DNA of 64,000 nt from Zea mays (GCF_902167145.1 NC_050101.1:128618990-128682989); one strand, 5' to 3'; positions 12,413 to 25,184 are shown, counted from the first letter of the stretch. Notes: generated by a model not told the origin, from the letters alone. Numbers and translations are program-made.

Positions 12413-15400
12413 TTATTGGTGATCCCTTAAAAAATGATACCGAATGGCTATGTGTTTAGTGCGGCTATGCTCAACGGGATTATCCGCCATGCGGATTGCA
12501 CTCTCATTATCACATAGAAGAGGAACTTTGGTTAATTTGTAACCATAGTCCCTGAGGGTTTGCCTCATCCAAAGCAATTGCGCGTAACAATGGCCTGCAG
12601 CAATATACTCGGCTTCAGCGGTAGAAAAAGCTACAGAATTTTGCTTCTTTGAAGCCCAAGACATCAGGGATCTTCCCAAGAACTGGCAAGTCCCTGATGT
12701 GCTCGTTCTATTAATTTTACACCCTGCCCAATCAGCATCGGAATACCCAATTAAATCAAATGTGGATCCCCTGGGGTACCAGAGGCCAAACTTAGGAGTA
12801 TAAACTAAATATCTCAAGATTCGTTTTACGGCCCTAAGGTGAACTTCCTTAGGATCGGCTTGGAATCTTGCACACATGCATACGGAAAGCATAATGTCCG
12901 GTCGAGATGCACATAAGTAGAGTAAAGAACATATCATCAACCGGTATACCTTTTGATCTACGGATTTACCTCCCGTGTCGAGGTCGAGATGCAAATTAGT
13001 TCCCATGGGTGTCTTGATGGACTTGGCATCCTTCATCCCAAACTTTGTGAGTATGTCTTGAATGTACTTCGTTTGGCTAATGAAGGTGCCCTCTTGAAGT
13101 TGCTTCACTTGAAATCCTAAGAAATACTTCAACTCCCCCATCATAGACATCTCGAATTTTTGTGTCATGATCCTACTAAACTCTTCACATGTAGATTCGT
13201 TAGTAGACCCAAATATGATATCATCAATATAGATTTGGCATACAAACAAATCATTTGCAAGTGTTTTAGTAAAGAGAGTAGGATCAGCCTTTCCGACTTT
13301 GAAGCCATTAGTGATTAAGAAAATCTCTTAGGCATTCATACCATGCTCTTGGGGCTTGCTTGAGCCCATAAAGCGCCTTAGAGAGTTTATATACATGGTT
13401 AGGATACTCACCATCTTCAAAGCCGGGAGGTTGCTCAACATAGACCTCTTCCTTGATTGGTCCATTGAGGAAGGCACTCTTTATGTCCATTTGGTAAAGC
13501 TTGAAGCCATGGTAAGTAGCATAGGCAAGTAATATATGAATTGATTCTAGCCTAGCTACGGGTGCATAGGTTTCACCGAAATCCAAACCTTCGACTTGTG
13601 AGTATCCCTTGGCCACAAGTCAGGCTTTGTTCCTTATCACCACACCATGCTCATCTTGCTTGTTGCGGAAGACCCACTTGGTTCCTACAACATTTTGGTT
13701 AGGTCGTGAAACTAAATGTCATACCTCGTTCCTTGTGAAGTTGTTAAGCTCCTCTTGCATCGCCACCACCCAATCTGAATCCCTTAATGCATCTTCTACC
13801 CTGTTTGGCTCAATAGGAGACACAAAGGAGTAATGTTCACAAAAATGAGCAACACGAGATCTAGTGGTTACCCCCTTTTGAATATCGCCGAGGATGGTGT
13901 TCACGGGGTGATCTCATTGTATTGCTTGGTGGACTCTTGGGTGTGGCGGTCTTGGATCCCTGTCATCTTCTTTGTCTTGATCATTAGCATCTCCCCCTTG
14001 ATCATTGCCCTCCTCTTGAGGTGGCTCATCTTCTTGATCTTCATCTTCATCATCTTGAGCTTGATCCTCTTCTTGAGTTGGTGGAGATGCTTGCATTGAG
14101 GAAGATGGTTGATCTTGTGCATGTGGAGGCTCTTCGGGTTCCTTAGGACACACATCCCCAATGGACATGTTCCTTAGTGCGACGCATGGAGCCTCTTCAT
14201 CATCTAGCTCATCAAGATCAACTTGCTCTACTTGAGAGCCGTTAGTCTCATCAAACACAATGTCACAAGAAACTTCAACTAGTCCAATGGACTTGTTAAA
14301 GACTTTATATGCCCTTGTGTTTGAATCATAACCAAGTAAAAAGCCTTCTACAGCCTTAGGAGCAAATTTAGATTTTCTTTCTCTTTTAACAAGAATAAAG
14401 CATTTGCTACCAAAGACTCTAAAATATGAAACATTGGGCTTTTTACCGATGAGGAGTTCATATGATGTCTTCTCGAGGATTCGATGAAGATATAACCGGT
14501 TGATGGCGTAGCAAGCGGTGTTGACCGCTTCTGCCCAAAACCGATCTGAAGTCTTGTACTCATCAAGCATGGTCCTTGCCATGTCCAATAGAGTTCTATT
14601 CTTCCTCTCCACTACACCATTTTGTTGTGGCGTGTAGGGAGAAGAGAACTCATGCTTGATGCCCTCCTCCTCAAGGAAGCCTTCAATTTGAGAGTTCTTG
14701 AACTCTGTCCTGTTGTCACTTCTAATCTTTTTGATTCTTAAGCCGAACTCATTTTGAGCCCGTCTCAAGAATCCCTTTAAGGTCTCTTGGGTTTGTGATT
14801 TTTCCTGCAAAAAGAACACCCAAGTGAAGCGAGAATAATCATCCACAATTACAAGACAATACTTACTCCCGCCGATGCTTATGTAAGCGATCGGGCCGAA
14901 TAGGTCCATGTGGAGTAGCTCAAGCGGCCTGTCGGTCGTCATGATGTTCTTGTGTGGATGATGAACACCAACTTGCTTCCCTGCCTGACATGCGCTACAA
15001 ACCCTGTCTTTCTCAAAATGAACATTGGTTAGTCCCAAAATGTGCTCTCCCTTTAGAAGCTTATGAAGATTCTTCATCCCAACATGGGCTAGTCGGCGAT
15101 GCCAGAGCCAACCCATGTTAGTCTTAGCAATTAAGCAAGTGTCTAGTTCAGCTCTATCAAAATCTACTAAGTATAGCTGACCCTCTAACACTCCCTTAAA
15201 TGCTACTGAATCATCACTTCTTCTAAAGACAGTAACACCTATATCCGTGAAAAGACAGTTGTAGCCCATTTTACATAATTGTGAAACGGAAAGCAAATTG
15301 TAATCTAAAGAATCTACAAGAAAAACATTGGAAATAGAGTGGTCAGGTGATATAGCAATTTTACCCAATCCTTTGACCAAACCTTGATATCCATCCCCGA

Positions 15401-15530
15401 ATGTGATCGCTCTTTGGGGATCTTGGTTTTTCTCATAGGAGGAGAACATCTTCTTCTCCCCTGTCATATGGTTTGTGCACCCGCTATCGATGATCCAACT
15501 TGAGCTCCCGGATGCATAAACCTACAAAAC
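12413..15530 (-). pseudogene. pol: Broken copia pol (protease, integrase, RT, RNase H)
   Basis: A protease motif, WIIDSGCTNHMTG, sits at about 15510-15470, upstream of the first Met of the long frame. Integrase follows: HMDLFGP, SDNRTEF (the usual G is R) and NGVVERKN give D, D, E (15467-14560), with an acidic, Gln-rich tail (about 14200-13920). RT begins with [12 protein letters not shown] (13616), includes [13 protein letters not shown] (about 13370) and YIDDIIFGST (13220). RNase H has SDADWAGCKINRTSTSG and AEAEYIA and ends 'HFLRDHQ'. Breaks: stops at 13914 and 13719, a stop near 13619, and a frameshift near 13310-13250. Otherwise close to full length. Confidence 0.9.
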
Positions 15531-15534
15531 AATT

Positions 15535-18172
15535 TTAGGACTTGTTCTTAGGTACCCAAACGGTCTTGGGTCCTTTGACATTAGAAACAAGCACCTTGGG
15601 TACCCAAACACAAGTCTTTGACCCCTTGTGTTTGCCCCCAACATATTTGGCAACTACTTTGCCTGATTTGTTAGTAAGCACATAAGACATATCAAAAGTC
15701 TTGAATGAAATGTTATGATCATTTGATGCAATAGGAGTTTTCCTCTTAGGCAATTTAGCATGGGTTGATTGCCTAGAGCTAGATGCCTCACTCTTATATA
15801 TAAAAGCATGATTAGAGCCAGAGTGAGACTTCCTAGAGTGAATTCTCCTTATTTTGTGCTCAGGATAACCGGCAGGGTACAAAATGTAGCCCTCGTTATC
15901 CTGAGGCATGGGAGCCTTGCCCTTAACGAAGTTAGATAATCTTTTAGGAGGGGCATTGAGTTTGACATTGCCTCCCTGTTGGAAGCCAATGTCATCCTTA
16001 ATGCTAGGGCGTCTCCCACTATAGAGCATACTACAAGCAAATTTAAATTTTTCATTTTCTAATTCATGCTCGGCAATTTTAGCATCTAATTTTGCTTTAT
16101 GATCATTTTGTTGTTTAATCATAGCAATGTGATCATGAATAGCATCAATGTTAATATCTCTACATCTAGTGCAAATTGTAACATGCTCAACGGTAGATGT
16201 AGAGAGTTTGCAGGTTTTTAATTCAACAATCTTAGCATGTAAAATAGTATTTTCATCTCTAAGATTGGAAATAGAAGCATTGCAAACATTTAAATCTTTA
16301 GCCTTAGCAATCAATTTTTCATTCTCATTTCTAAGGCTAGCAAGAGAGGCATTCAATTTTTCAATCTTAGCAATTAAACTAGCATTATCATTTCTAAGAT
16401 TGATAATTGAATCATCACAAATATTTGACTTCTCAACCTTAGCAATTAAATTAGCATTCTCAATTCTAAGGTTGGAAATAATATCATGGCAAGTGCTTAG
16501 CTCACTAGATAATTTTTCACATTTTTCTACCTCTAGAGCATAAGAATTTTTAACCTTAACATGCCTTTTTATTTTCTTTAATTAGGAAGTCCTCTTGACT
16601 ATCTAAGAGTTCATCCTTATCATGAATAGCACTAATTAATTCATTTAATTTCTCCTTTTGTTGCATGTTTAGATTGGCAAAAAGAGTTAATAAATCATGC
16701 TCATCATCACTAGAGCTAGCCTCATCACTAGATGTTGCATACTTAGTGGAGGATTTAGATTTTACCTTCTTCTTCTTGCCGTCCTTTGCCATGAGGCATT
16801 TGTGGCCGACGTTGGGGAAGAGAAGGCCCTTGATGACGGCGATGTTTGCGGCGTCCTCGTCGGAGGAGGAGTCGGTGGAGCTCTCGTCGGAGTCCCACTC
16901 GCGGCATACATGGGCATCGCCGCCCTTCTTCTTGTAGTACCTCTTCTTTTCTCTTCTCTTTCCCTTCTTGTCGTCGCCCCTGTCACTATCACTTGATAAT
17001 GGACATTTTGCAATAAAATGATCGGGCTTACCACACTTGTAGCAAACTTTCTTGGAGCAGGGCTTGTAGTCCTTCCCCCTCCTTTGCTTGAGGATTTGGC
17101 GAAAGCTCTTGATGATGAGCGCCATTTTCTCGTTGTCGAGCTTGGAGGCATCGATGGGGACCCTACTCGTTGTAGAGTCTTCTTTCTTCTCCTCCGTTGC
17201 CTTGAATGCAACGGGTTGCACATCGGGTGTGGAGGAGGCGCCTTGCTCGATGATTTTCTTGGAGCCTTTGATCATCAACTCAAAGCTCACAAATTTTCCT
17301 ATTACTTCCTTGGGAGACATTAGTGTGTATCTAGGATCACCATGAATTAATTGACCTTGCGTAGGGTTAAGGAAAACGAGTGATCTAAGAATAACCTTGA
17401 CCATTTCATGGTCATCCCATTTGGTGCTCCCGAGATTGTGCACTTGGTTCACCAAGGTCTTGAGCCGGTTGTACATCGCTTGTGGCTCCTCCCGTTGGTG
17501 AAGCATGAAGCGACCGAGCTCCCCCTCAATCGTCTCCCGCTTGGTGATCTTGGTCACCTTGTCTCCTTCGTGCGCGGTCTTGAGCACGTCCCAAATTTCC
17601 TTTGCGCTCTTCAACCCTTGCACCTTATTATACTCCTCTCGACTTAGAGAGGCGAGGAGTATAGTAGTGGCTTGGGAGTTGAAGTGTTGGATTTGTTCGA
17701 CCTCCTCCGAGTCGTAATCCTTGTCTCCCTTCTTTGTTACCTACGCTCCATACTCAACAATATCCCATATGCTTTTGTGGAGTGAGGTTAGGTGATGCCT
17801 CATTTTATCACTCCACATAGAATAATCTTCACCTTCAAGCATAGGTGGTTTGCCTAATGGAACGGAAAGTAATGGAGTGCGTTTTGAAATACGAGGATAG
17901 CGAAGGGGCATCTTACTATACTTCTTGCGCTCATGGCGTTTAGAAGTTGCGAATGCTAATTCTGAGCCGGAGGTGGAGGGTGACAAAGAGTCGGTCTCGT
18001 AGTAGACCACCTTCTTCATCTTCTTCTTCTTGTCACCATTCCGTTGGGACTTGATGGAGGAAGAGGATTCCTCCTTGTGCTTGTGGGCGGACTCCCTTGA
18101 GTGCGTTCTCCCCGAGCTTGCGGACTTGTCGCCGGTCCCGATCTCCCTCTTAGCGGATGCTCCCGACATCAC
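15535..18172 (-). pseudogene. gag: Broken copia gag (Sirevirus type, with zinc knuckle and long coiled-coil tail)
   Basis: Starts at 18172 (MSGASAKREIG) and carries a Ser/Lys-rich N-terminus, a UBN2-type gag core (SAKEIWDVLKTAHEGD, about 17610) and a perfect CX2CX4HX4C knuckle, CYKCGKPDHFIAKC (about 17040). A Ser/Asp-rich segment and a long coiled-coil region (16540-16060) follow, ending 'VPKNKS'. Breaks: an in-frame TAG at 17741 and a stop plus frame change near 16556. The stop at 15535 lies just before the protease frame and may reflect the natural gag-pol boundary in this group. Confidence 0.85.
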
Positions 18173-18203
18173 TTAGAGCGGTTAGGCTCTAATGAAGTAC
18201 CGG

Positions 18204-18213
18204 GCTCTGATAC
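18204..18213 (-). other. Primer-binding site of the Sirevirus (initiator tRNA-Met type)
   Basis: GTATCAGAGC on the minus strand, a few bases inside the 5' LTR, complements the 3' end of plant initiator tRNA-Met. This is the usual copia primer. Confidence 0.85.
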
Positions 18214-18217
18214 TAAT

Positions 18218-19381
18218 TGAAAGTCGCCTAGAGGGGGGGTGAATAGGGCGAATCTGAAATTTACAAACTTAAGCACAACTACAAGCCGGGGTTAGCGTTA
18301 GAAATATAAATGAGTCCGAAAGAGAGGGCGAAAACAAATCACAAGCAAATGAAGAGTGAGACATGGTGATTTGTTTTACCGAGGTTCAGTTCTTGCAAAC
18401 CTACTCCCCGTTGAGGTGGTCACAAAGACCGGATCTCTTTCAACCCTTTCCCTCTCTCAAACGGTCACTTAGACCGAGTGAGCTTCTCTTCTCAATCAAA
18501 CGGGACACTAAGCCCCCACAAGGACCACCACACAATTGGTGTCTCTTTCCTTGGTTACAATTGAGTTGATCACAAGAAAGAATGAAGAAGAAAAGCAATC
18601 CAAGCGCAAGAGCTCAAATGAACACAAGAATCTCTCTCTCACTAGTCACTATTTGATAGGAATTGTCTTTGGACTTGGGAGAGGATTTGATCTCTTTGGT
18701 TGTGTCTTGTATTGAATGCTATAGCTCTTGTAAGGTGTTTGAAGGCTGAAAACTTGGATGCAATGAATGGTGGGTGGTTGGAGGTATTTATAGCCCCAAC
18801 CACCAAATGAGCCGTTGGTGGAGGCTGCTGTCGCATGGCGCACCGGACAGTCTGGTGCGCCAGCCACATCACCCGGTCGTTGGATTCTGACCGTTGGAGC
18901 TTCTGACATCTGGGTCACCGGACAGTCCGGTAGTGCACCGGACAGGTCCTGTAGACTGTCTGGTGCGCCTTCTGGCTCTGCTCTGACTTCTGCGCGCACT
19001 GTAGCGCATTAACTGCTCTCTGCAGACGACTGTTGGCGCGAAGTAGCCGTTGCTCCGCTGGCGCACCGAACAGTCGGGTGGATTATAGCGGAGTGGCTCC
19101 CAGAATTCCTGAAGGTGAGCAGTTCGTAGTTGGGTTCCCTAGTGCACTGGACACTGTCCGGTGGTGCACCGGACAGTCCGGTGCGCCAGACCAGGGCACA
19201 CTTCGGTTGTATTTTGCTCTCTTTGTTTGAACCCTTTCTTGGTCTTTTTATTGGTTTGTTGTGAACCTTTGGCACCTGTAGAACTTATAATCTAGAGCAA
19301 ACTAGTTAGTCCAATTATTTGTGTTGGGCAATTCAACCACCAAAATCAATTAGGAAAAGGTGTAAGCCTATTTCCCTTTCA
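18218..19381 (-). repeat. 5' LTR of the Sirevirus (1164 bp)
   Basis: Pairs with 10273-11456. It has the same palindrome cluster (about 18838-18945 and 19145-19190) and a minus-strand promoter region. About 20 substitutions plus a ~20-bp length difference from its partner. Confidence 0.92.
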
Positions 19382-19386
19382 ATTTT

Positions 19387-21708
19387 TGATGGTGAAATTA
19401 GAATAGTGGCTGCACCTGCGTCGAAGGTTCCCCATGATCCATCACAGAATACTGTCCAGGCCTTGGTATTTGTTGGGTGTACTTCTTCATGAGCCCTAGG
19501 TGTGCAATCGACAATGAAGTCTGCTGGTGCTTGAGATTGAATCAAAGACATATGAACAAAGTCAATGATGAACTCATTCAACTTTGCAGCCCACTTGCCA
19601 ACCCTTCCTGTAGCTTCTCTGTTTCTTATGATATCCTTTAGAGGTTGAGACGAAGGTACTATGATGTGGTAGGACTAGAAATAGTGTCAAAGCTTCCTGG
19701 AGGCCATCAATACAGCATAGAGTACCTTCTCCAACTCTGTGTAGTTTCTTTTCGATGGACTCAGTACTTTGGAAATGAAGTAAATTGGGACTTGTTTCTT
19801 TGTTTGTTCATCTTGCTTTTCTTGCACCAACGCTGCACTAACTACCGCGTGGGAAGCAACTACATACAATAGCATGGGGCTCCTGATAAAGGTGGAGTCA
19901 AAGTTGTCAACTCTATAAGATATTGTTTCAAATCTTCAAAGGCCTTTTGCTGGACTGGCCCCCATTGAAAGACTTCAGTCGACTTTAGTACTTCGAAGAA
20001 TGGCAGATTCATTTCTGCTGATCTTGAAATAAACATATTCAATGATGTCAGCCTACCTATCAATCTCTAAGCACCTTTTCTTGATTTGGTGGTTCCATCC
20101 GAAGTATAGCTTCTATTTTGTTCGGGTTAGCTTCAATCTCCTTTGTTGATACTATACATCCAAAGAATTTTCCTTTCTTTACCCTGAAGACGCGTTTTTC
20201 TGGGTTTAACTTGAGGTCGACCTTTCTGAAATTGGCAAATGTTTCTTGCAAATCAGCAATGTGATTTTCTTGCTTCGTACTTTTGACTATGATATCATAA
20301 ACATATGTCAAAACATTCCTGCCAATTTGAGTGCAGAGAACTTTGGAAGTCATCCTGCTGAAGCTTGCTCTAGCATTCTTGAGCCCCTCAGGCATCCGAA
20401 GATAGCAATAAGTTCCACTGGGGGTTATGAAGCTTGTTTTGGGCTCATCTTCTTTCTTCATCCAAATATGATGATAGCCTGAGTAACAATCCAACAGGCC
20501 CATTAGCCCCGAAGTGGCTGCCACATCTATGAGGGAGTCTATTCTTGGCAAGGGAAATTCATCCTTCGGACACGCCTTATTGAGATCTGTGAAATCAATG
20601 CACATTCTTCACTTTCCATTGTTCTTCTTTACCATCACAGTGTTGGCTAGCCATTCTGGGTATGCCACCTTTCTGATCACTCCAACACTGAGGAGTCTTT
20701 TAACTTCGTTTCTTGCACCTTCGGCTTTATCATTTGACATATTCCGAAGCTTCTGCTTTCTCGGTCTGACGGTTGGGTCTACAATGAGAGAGTGCTCGAT
20801 GACATCTTTGTTGACCCCACAAAGATCGTTGGCTGACCAAGCAAATACATCTTTGTTATTGAACAAGAACTTTAACAAAGCCTTTTCTTGTTCCTCAGAT
20901 AATTGGGATCCAAACAACACTTTCTGTTCAATTATGTCTTCGAGCAAAAGCATAGACTTTGGTTGATCTGTCGAAACAGCTTTATCTCTTATGTACTTAT
21001 GTTGCTAGTGAGCTAAGGCTTCATCTATATTGTGAATGGCCCTAGAATCCGTCCAATTCCCTTCAGCCCTTCTAGCAGCCTCTTGGCTTCCATGCACAGC
21101 AATAGGGCCCTGATATGATGGTATCTTCATACACAAATATGTTGGATGAAGTATTGCTTCGAAAGCATTCAATATCCCTTGCCCAATGATTGCATTGTAA
21201 GGATAATCCATGTGTACAATGTCAAATACATCTTGCTCTGTTCTAGTGTCGTGCACATAGCCGAAGGTGATTGGCATTGTTATTTTTCCAAGTGCCACTA
21301 TTTGTTTTCCTCCAAAGCCACACAGGGGTGGGTCGCATCATATATTTTGTCATCTTGTTCTTGCATCTGTCTGAAAGCTTTTACAAAGATAATGTCTATT
21401 GCACTTCCTGTGTCTATAAGGACATTGTGTACCAAGAACCCTTTAATGACACATGATATGACTATAGCATCATTGTGAGGGTAATCCTTAAGTTGAAGGT
21501 CTTCTTGAGAAAATGTAATCGACACATGGGACCATTTGTACTTGATGAAGGGTCCTTGTACTCCAACATGTTGTACTCTTCTTTGTGCTCCCTTCTTTTG
21601 CTTCTTATTGGCTTGTTCGGAGCTTGAACCACCTGTGATTGGGAGCACTAGCTTCGTGGCTAACGGTGACACAGCTTGATCACCTTGTGAAGGCATTGTC
21701 ATGGTCAT
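19387..21708 (-). pseudogene. pol: Upstream half of broken pol of element B (protease, RT, start of RNase H)
   Basis: Opens within about 30 bases of the primer site with a short leader and 'LPITGG', then protease IDTGSA (about 21410), the RT core (LPRIDSLID, 'CYSGYHHIW', MPEGLKNA, about 20550-20380) and YVYDIIVKST at about 20300, where the family has YVDD. That Asp to Tyr change would inactivate RT. RNase H 1 (about 20060-19690) and the start of the second RNase H (FCDGSW, about 19450) follow, up to the copia insertion. Several frame breaks (21298, 21005, 20609, 20060 and others). Confidence 0.88.
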
Positions 21709-21737
21709 GAAAGTGAGTTCCCCACGGTGGGCGCCAA

Positions 21738-22357
21738 TGTTGGTCTCTTGTTTATGATTGCAGAATCACATAACAAGGAAACACAAGTATTATACAAAAA
21801 GGACCTTCGTCCTTTGAAGCATCAAATCCTTCTGGGTTTGATGGTTCTCGAACGAAGGTTATGAAGAACAAGTCTTCATCATCCACAGATACAAAAATGT
21901 ATCACCAAATGTAACATCAAAATAATTACTTAAATCACATTAAATATTAAATAACATTGAAGTTTATATCATGTATCAACAAAGTAATATATGATATACA
22001 TATTTATTACATCGAAACCTTTGGCTTGCTCGAAGGAGAAATGAGAGTGCAATCTCAATTCTGCATGAACAGTACTGAGGGTACTGTTCATCTATTTATA
22101 GGCACGGGACACAACCTGGATAAAAATACATTTGTGACCCTAACATATACACATAATCCTAATACAAAACATCAGGGATTAACTAGTCTTTTCCTCTTTG
22201 ACTCAGCATCGTTTTTGACCTTCGTAAGCACCTTAAGCCGAAGTTGCCATCCTTCGGATCTTTACGCATGATTGTTGTAGCTTCGACATTTAATCTTGTT
22301 CCTTATAGACAATTTCTCCGTCTTGAGGACCTTCGACACAGAAGGAGGACCCGAACA
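21738..22357 (-). repeat. 5' LTR of element B (620 bp)
   Basis: Ends TGTTCGGGTC...CCAACA on the minus strand. A minus-strand TATA (CTATAAATAG near 22095) with the palindrome TGAACAGTAC-5-GTACTGTTCA (22066-22090) matches the arrangement in A, C and D. Confidence 0.85.
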
Positions 22358-22727
22358 ATATCTATGTGCTTAGTGCATCCATAATCAATAGGGTTTTCGG
22401 TCATTTGGATTGCACTCTCATTATCACATAGGAGAGGCACTTTGCTCAGATTGTAGCCAAAGTCCTTTAAGTTTTGCCTTATCTAGAGTAATTGTGCACA
22501 ACAATGTTCTGCAACAATATACTTGACCTCAACGGTGGAAAAAAGTAACTGGGTTTTATTTCTTTAAATCCCATGAAACTAGAGACCTGCCCAAAAATTG
22601 GCCAGTTCCAAAACTGCTCTTCCTATCTACCTTACATTCGACATAATTGACATCGAAATAACTAATGAGATCAAAGTTGAAACCCTAGGAGTATGAACTA
22701 AGTATATAAAGATTCTTTTAATGGCCC
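22358..22727 (-). pseudogene. Old copia fragment, part 1 (RNase H end)
   Basis: Minus-strand sequence resembles the RNase H end of the Sirevirus at 12413-12850, with heavy decay. It runs up to the insertion point of element C and resumes at 42719, where the last bases before C (ggccc) are repeated. The two parts are one fragment split by C. Its other end abuts the LTR of element B. Confidence 0.75.
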
Positions 22728-23411
22728 TGTAGGGGCCTTTCCTCTTCCGAAGGTCCTCAAAAACATTACTAACCATTTATTTTTAGCATAATGTCGAGTA
22801 CTGCATGAGCTTCGCCATAAACAAAGGTTCATGATGGGAGATCTCTTCTCCACCAAAGGTCTTTAAGACGAAGATATAGCCCGAAAATGACAATGATGAA
22901 CGCCGAATTTATAGCCGAAGAGCAACAACTTCACCTTAAAGTGGTGTCGAAGATCAAGCATGATGCTGAGCCGAAGAGGAAAAGACTAGTTAGTCCCTAA
23001 CGATTTATGTTATAATTATGAACACATGTTAAGGTCGTAAATGTATTTTTACCCGGGCTGCGTCCCGTGCCTATAAATAGGTCAACAGTACCCACGTACT
23101 GTTCACGTTGGATTGTAATGTTCTCGCGTCAACACCTTCGATCAAGTCGAAGGTATCAATGTAATTTAAGTTCTATTAATGTACATGTTCATGCGTTATG
23201 AAGTAAATATATGAATGAACGAATGAATGACGTACATAATCTTCGCAAATTTTTATTCTCGTAGAATGATGAAGCTTTGTCCTTCATGACCTTCGTCTGA
23301 AGATCATTATATCTAGAAGGAGATAATGCTTCGAAGGACGAAGGTCCTTAATCTTTAACATTTGTGTTGTCTTGTTCTTGATTCACATCATTTGAGAACA
23401 AGTGACCAACA
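22728..23411 (+). repeat. 5' LTR of element C (684 bp)
   Basis: Starts TGTAGGGGCC (the partner has TGTTGGGGGA) and ends CCAACA. TATA box CCTATAAATAGG (about 23070) is followed by the near-palindrome TCAACAGTA...GTACTGTTCA (23082-23107). Confidence 0.88.
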
Positions 23412-23412
23412 T

Positions 23413-23423
23413 TGGCGCCCACC
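23413..23423 (+). other. Primer-binding site of element C (tRNA-Lys type)
   Basis: TGGCGCCCACC starts two bases after the 5' LTR. Same primer site as the pol-only elements A, B and D, as expected if they supply enzymes for C. Confidence 0.8.
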
Positions 23424-23477
23424 TCCGGTGAACTCAAACGACCACCTTCGACAACACCTCGAGCAACCACCTTCGTC

Positions 23478-25007
23478 ATGCCACCGAAGAAGGAAACAGC
23501 GCCAGGGGCTGCCCTTGCACCGCTGGACATAAACCAAGAAGGGCTCCGTCTAAGAGAAGCTCGAAACTAGAAAAGGAAGACCATCATCCCAACACCACAA
23601 GAAGAGGAGCTAGACCAAGAGATCAGGGACCCAGAGGCCATCCACCAACAAGTGGAGAGAAAGAGAGAGAAAATGCTTCGGCTAGCAGAACTTCAGAAGA
23701 AAATCGATGAAGCTGCCGAAGAGATGCGCCATATCACGCAAGATGAGCAAGGACGAAGGCCACAACAAAGAGAGCTTCGTCAAGAAAGCCCAAGCTATGA
23801 TGATGTATGGTATGATGATTTCCATCATGGTAACTTTACTTTTAATGATGCTTCTCCTCTAGCAGCAGAGTTGTAGGCTACCCCATGGCCACCATCCTAC
23901 AAACCACCTCAACTCCCCATGTATGATGGTCATTCCGACCCAAAGCAGTTTCTTATGAGCTACGAGGCAACCATATCATCATATGGTGGCAACACTACCG
24001 TCATGGCGAAGTCCTTCGTCTTGGCAGTTAGGAGTGTGGCTCAAACGTGGTATTCTTCCCTTCGGTTGGGAACAATCACGTCATGGCAAAAGCTGAAGGA
24101 CATGCTGGTAACCAGCTTCCAGGGTTTCCAGACGAAGACAGTGACTGCTCAAGCTCTGTTCTAATGCACAAAGGATCATGATGAATACCTGCAGGCGTAT
24201 GTCCGAAGGTTTCTACGTCTCAGAGCTCAGGCGCCAACTGTGCCAAATGCGATCGTTATTGAGGCTATGATCAAGGGGCTCTGACCAGGACGAATAACAC
24301 AGTATTTCGCCAGGAAGCCCCCACAAACTTTGAAGAAGCTTCTACAGAAGATGGACGAGTACATCAGGACCGACAATGACTTTCGGCAGAGAAGGGGAGA
24401 AGCCTAAAGATACTCCGAGATGACCAGGGGCTTCGGAGGAAGACTCCATCCTAGGCATGTTAGGACGATCCATAATCCCAGCTCAAGCGACGACAGCAGA
24501 AATCACACTCAAGGGCATCAACACAGCTCTCAATCGTCAGGGACACAACAAAGCTCTTTCAGGCCACCGGCTCCAAGAGGCAGAGGAGGTAGAAGTTTTG
24601 CTGGAAGATTCAGCTCCCAACCAAGAAGGTTGTTTTTCCTATTCTGTAGGGAAGATAAGGGGCATACAACAAGGACATGCAAAGTCACGATTCAGAAGCA
24701 GAAGGAAATAGCTGAAGCCGAAGCACGACAGAATCAGCCGAAGCAGGTCCTGCACACTGCTTCATGCTATTCCCCATATATCCTCGAGTGTGTGGGCAAC
24801 CAACAACCCACAACATCAGTTGCTTCGGCAATCCACTCATAAGCTGCATGGGCCCCATTACCTCCACCACCACTCATGGCTCCAACCTTGTCTCACAATC
24901 AACAGCTAGAAGGGCACCGCCAGGTACAACAACAATGTGATGCACGCGAAGAGTCTGAAGCTCGGACAGTCAACATCACTGTACCAGAGTCGAGACACAT
25001 TTACTAA
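23478..25007 (+). pseudogene. gag: gag of element C, one frame interrupted only by stop codons
   Basis: Starts MPPKKETAPG about 55 bases after the primer site. One reading frame of 510 codons runs to TAA at 25005-25007 with no frameshift that I can find. It holds six or so internal stops (near 23571, 23874, 24162, 24282, 24405 and 24840), several of which look like CGA to TGA or CAG/CAA to TAG/TAA. The gag core contains YDGHSDPKQFLMSYEATIS and SWQKLKDMLVTSFQGF (23919-24164). An Arg/Gly/Gln-rich segment (24440-24620) precedes a degenerate zinc knuckle, CREDKGHTTRTC. A Pro-rich tail follows and no protease. The region matches the gag of element E in layout. Confidence 0.88.
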
Positions 25008-25184
25008 AGCAATATAGGGGCTCAATCAAAAAATATTCATACATACTTAATGTAATATTTGTTTCTCTTGCTTTTATGTTATTACCTAAAGACAATATAA
25101 GAAGGTACAACCTTTGGCCCGTTGTAATAAATCTGGGGTTACACCATCGAGTGTAACAGAAAAGGTCACAAAGCTACAAAGTCG
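25008..25184. other. Spacer after gag of element C
   Basis: No gene seen. Leads directly into the tandem repeats; no protease or RT sequence intervenes. Confidence 0.6.

Larger units (their letters stand above)
10273..19381 (-). mobile_element. Complete Ty1/copia retrotransposon of Sirevirus type (Opie/Ji-like)
   Basis: LTRs at 10273-11456 and 18218-19381 start TGAAAGTC and end CCCTTTCA. The target-site duplication ATTTT is at 10268-10272 and 19382-19386. On the minus strand the order is gag, protease, integrase, RT, RNase H, the copia order. The primer site matches initiator tRNA-Met, and the purine tract AAAAAGGGGGAGAT abuts the 3' LTR. Extra purine tracts (11752, 11785, 11972) precede it, a known Sirevirus habit. 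About 20 substitutions separate the LTRs (~1,160 bp compared), suggesting an insertion under 1 million years ago. It splits element B within its RNase H region. Confidence 0.93.
6194..22357 (-). mobile_element. Element B: pol-only Ty3/gypsy retrotransposon, split by a copia element and cut at its left end by X
   Basis: Minus-strand order: 5' LTR (21738-22357), primer site (TGGCGCCCACC, about 21726-21736), pol (21708-19387 and 10267-8641, split by the copia element), tandem repeats (8255-8445), and an antisense accessory gene on the plus strand (6194-7796) whose start is cut off by X. As in A, pol starts immediately after the primer site with no gag. Many nonsense and frameshift changes make it one of the older copies here. 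The 3' LTR would be left of the window. Confidence 0.85.
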
